Positions 21,818 to 23,561 of a DNA stretch of 23,561 bases are shown here, piece after piece; within the stretch, counting starts at the first letter, position 1, and the number at the start of each line of letters is the position of its first letter. Location of the stretch: positions 1-23,561 of the forward strand of contig CAYXDG010000056.1 in NCBI GenBank assembly GCA_964463655.1, read 5' to 3'. The position numbers and the translations under genes are program-made. A model generated the notes under the pieces. The model saw nothing but the letters and a program-made list of their open reading frames with translations. It had not been told where the DNA came from and ran no database searches. The stretch comes from Halothece sp964463655 (GTDB lineage: Bacteria > Cyanobacteriota > Cyanobacteriia > Cyanobacteriales > Rubidibacteraceae).

Positions 21818-22444
21818 TTAATTGCTGGGGATATTGTAGCCAACCCCAAGCAGCAGACCAATTTCTACATCATCATTGACGAAGCCAACATTTAAGCCGG
21901 CATTGGCTGTAAAGTCACGAGACACGGGAACATCAATTCCTGCTGTAATTAAAGCCCCCAAATCATCTTCAGAGTCTTCATCTGTCGTAAACAGAATGCC
22001 ACCGCCAACATAAGGGGTGAAAACTAAGGTTCGTTCAGCAACATCTACATCTGTCCGCAGGAAGTCATAGGTTACAGGAACAAGAATGACTGCATTTTCT
22101 CCGATGATGGCGCTGGGACGAAAAGAAAGATTGGGAGTTAGTTTCAGTCGGCCAAGAACCGCAAATTCAACTTCGCTCAGAGAAGTATTGCCATCAAACC
22201 CAAGGTTAATCCCAATTCCGAGATAGTTGGGGCTAAATGGGCCGCGACGAACGGTTCTCTGAGTGCGACGGCGCTCAACTTGTGCAACAGTGTCTTCAGA
22301 AGGGTTGTTCTCTGCTGTAAGAGGACTGGCGGTTGTGGTTACTGTGCCTGGGACAGGGGGGTTTGCTTTTGCACCTTGGAGGTTGGTTGTCCAAGCCAGA
22401 GGAGTGAATAATAATGCTAGGGAAAAACATTTCGCTGAAATCAT
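21818..22444 (-). CDS. Exported beta-barrel (outer-membrane) protein candidate
   Basis: The 208-residue protein has a signal peptide (about 1-27, ending GAKA), a disordered Thr/Pro/Glu segment with a basic RRRTQRTVRRG patch (about 28-70), and then alternating hydrophobic strands separated by short acidic turns: NYLGIGINLGF, EVEFAVLGRLKL, NAVILVPVTYDF, LVFTPYVGGGILFTT, LGALITAGIDV, FTANAGLNVGFV and EIGLLLGVGYNI. This is the look of a small eight-strand outer-membrane barrel of OmpA/OmpX type. It does not end in a C-terminal Phe, which is often but not always required by the assembly machinery. I recognise no specific family. A minus-strand TATATT (about 22480) may be its -10. It converges on the binding-protein gene. 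Confidence 0.6.
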   Translation of the reverse strand: MISAKCFSLALLFTPLAWTTNLQGAKANPPVPGTVTTTASPLTAENNPSEDTVAQVERRRTQRTVRRGPFSPNYLGIGINLGFDGNTSLSEVEFAVLGRLKLTPNLSFRPSAIIGENAVILVPVTYDFLRTDVDVAERTLVFTPYVGGGILFTTDEDSEDDLGALITAGIDVPVSRDFTANAGLNVGFVNDDVEIGLLLGVGYNIPSN

Positions 22445-22499
22445 AGAGATTAAGTTTGTGAATTACTAATTTTGCAGAATATAGCGCTACAAAATCAGG

Positions 22500-22566
22500 T
22501 TAGGACGTTCTTAACAAGACTAGCGACCGTCTCGGTTGCACTCCCACCGTTCGGGAAATGTCCTAA
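22500..22566. other. Three-way-junction-like inverted-repeat element
   Basis: TTAGGAC (22500-22506) and GTCCTAA (22560-22566) are perfect complements 53 nt apart. They enclose GCGACCG-TCT-CGGTTGC (7 bp with one G-U pair if transcribed on the plus strand) and a small TCCC/GGGA stem. It lies between the RTX gene and the barrel gene. It may be an RNA leader element of the barrel gene, a remnant, or chance. Confidence 0.3.
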
Positions 22567-22633
22567 TATAAGCACGTAGCACTATACATCCGACTAACTT
22601 AACATTTCCCTTTTCATTTTTCTCAGTACCATT

Positions 22634-22663
22634 AAAAAACCCCCCTCTGGTAAGAGAAGAGGG
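22634..22663 (-). terminator. Intrinsic terminator of the RTX gene
   Basis: On the minus strand CCCTCT (22658-22663) pairs with AGAGGG (22643-22648) across a 9-nt loop, followed by GGG and six T (A-run 22634-22639). It lies 11 nt after the stop of the RTX gene. Confidence 0.75.
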
Positions 22664-22674
22664 CTAAAAACGGC

Positions 22675-23561
22675 TTAAACTTCAACACTTTCTTGAATGA
22701 CAAACTGATCCGCCCCTAAATTATTGCTATCTATCCCCAGCAATCGGGCTAAATCATCATCACCAGCACTAATGATGGCATCATCGCCATCTTGGGTAAT
22801 CGTTAAGTCAGAGAACTCAGCGATCGAATCAATGCCACCGATGCCGAGGACATCTTCTCCAATGGTAAAGTCGGTAATGTCATTAGCACTTGCGGGGAGT
22901 TCTGCGTTGGCGATCCAGAATTGGTCAGCACCAGCACCCCCTGTAATCAGGTTATTTCCCCCTGCTAGAACAAAGAAGCGATCGCTGCCTCCATTTCCGA
23001 TTAGGCGGTCATCACTGCCTAAAAAGAAATCATCATCGCCAGCACCGCCATATATCCGATTTTCACCGCGACCTTGGGAAGCATCTAAGATGTCATCACC
23101 ATCCCCTCCAAAAGCTCGGTCTTCAAAGCTGACAAAAATTTCGTCGTTGTCGCTGCTACCATAAATGCGATTGCCCCCAGTGGCGATCGAAGCAAAGACC
23201 TCATCTTCTCCTGCTCCCACTAAGACGAGATCGTTTTCTCCATCAAAGTCAATTCCTGCTTCAAGGGCATTGTCTTCTAAGCTACCAAAAACTGGGGTGG
23301 GACGTTCTTGATCGTTATCTGCGATCGTACCGATGGCAGTAGCAAGAATTTCATTAGAGTCTTCAGAGATAATCACCAGTTGGAAGGTTTCGTCGTTTTC
23401 AATTTCAGCATCATCGACAATTTCCAAACTGACAATTCCTTCACCTGCGACAATTTCCACCAGACCGCTCGGGTTAACGCCACCTGCAAAGTCGAAAGGA
23501 GTCGTGGGGTTGCTTCCAGTTCCTGTGACCGCAAAACTCAAGGTAGTGTCTAAATTGGGGA
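22675..23561 (-). CDS. Secreted Calx-beta / RTX calcium-binding protein, C-terminal part
   Basis: The frame is open through the right edge (PNLDTTLSFAVTG at the edge), so the true start is off the window; the TTG at 23541 is not a real start. The visible part of about 295 residues begins with the end of a Calx-beta domain (VSLEIVDDAEIENDETFQLV, then TIADND). RTX-type glycine- and aspartate-rich nonapeptides follow (GGDGDDIL, GGAGDDDFFL, GNGGSDRFFVL, GGAGADQFWI) that bind calcium. It ends with the usual RTX tail (NDITDFTIGEDVLGIGG ... LGADQFVIQ), the uncleaved C-terminal signal for type I secretion. It is probably a large cell-surface or extracellular protein. The composition is strongly acidic. 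A terminator follows closely. Confidence 0.88.
   Translation of the reverse strand, partial: PNLDTTLSFAVTGTGSNPTTPFDFAGGVNPSGLVEIVAGEGIVSLEIVDDAEIENDETFQLVIISEDSNEILATAIGTIADNDQERPTPVFGSLEDNALEAGIDFDGENDLVLVGAGEDEVFASIATGGNRIYGSSDNDEIFVSFEDRAFGGDGDDILDASQGRGENRIYGGAGDDDFFLGSDDRLIGNGGSDRFFVLAGGNNLITGGAGADQFWIANAELPASANDITDFTIGEDVLGIGGIDSIAEFSDLTITQDGDDAIISAGDDDLARLLGIDSNNLGADQFVIQESVEV

Noticed and set aside
22724..23164. 146-codon plus-strand frame opposite the RTX repeats
   Set aside because: It is a shadow of the repetitive Asp/Gly codons on the other strand, with no start signal or recognisable domain.

Overview
The window is cyanobacterial DNA. The evidence is an NDH-1 CO2-uptake subunit (NdhF4), plastocyanin, Ycf33/DUF751, the cyanobacterial small family DUF2555, an HpsJ-like protein, and repeated HIP1 octamers (GCGATCGC, for example 1686-1693, 6791-6798 and 16093-16100). 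Acidic exported proteins would fit a salt-adapted unicellular species, but that is inference. The DNA itself does not name the species.

Layout. 1-2342: the 5' part of ndhF4 (minus strand) diverges from a CmpR-like LysR regulator; a TTA-N7-TAA site and a TATAAT box lie between them. 2476-3941: an HpsJ-like membrane protein with a 3 x 39 bp repeat, a DUF2288 gene, and the tail of a dead Uma2-type gene. 3948-6828: clpB and a possible tiny ORF, both on the minus strand. 6878-8430: ycf33, an alpha/beta hydrolase, an internally deleted 2'-5' RNA ligase pseudogene and tRNA-Pro(CGG). 8608-12931: lipA-hisG converge, with only 2 nt between stop codons, on a phosphate-uptake pair (pstB and a fused pstC-pstA). 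13254-14333: two plastocyanins in tandem, one soluble and one predicted to be a lipoprotein on a long Glu-rich tether. 14588-16502: a histone-deacetylase-family enzyme diverges from uppP. 16604-18699: two unrelated orphan ABC permeases converge, and between them on the minus strand lies a well-delimited structured RNA of about 196 nt with a near-consensus promoter and a terminator. 18792-20212: coaBC and DUF2555. 20383-23561: an amino-acid-type binding lipoprotein, an outer-membrane barrel candidate, and the C-terminal part of a Calx-beta/RTX protein that runs off the window.

How it works together. Most genes are housekeeping or inorganic-nutrient functions: CO2 uptake and its regulator, phosphate import, photosynthetic electron transfer, lipoate, histidine and CoA synthesis, envelope recycling and chaperoning. 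The parts that most deserve a second look are the lipid-anchored plastocyanin beside ordinary petE, the single-chain PstC-PstA permease, and the unannotated structured RNA at about 17399-17594.
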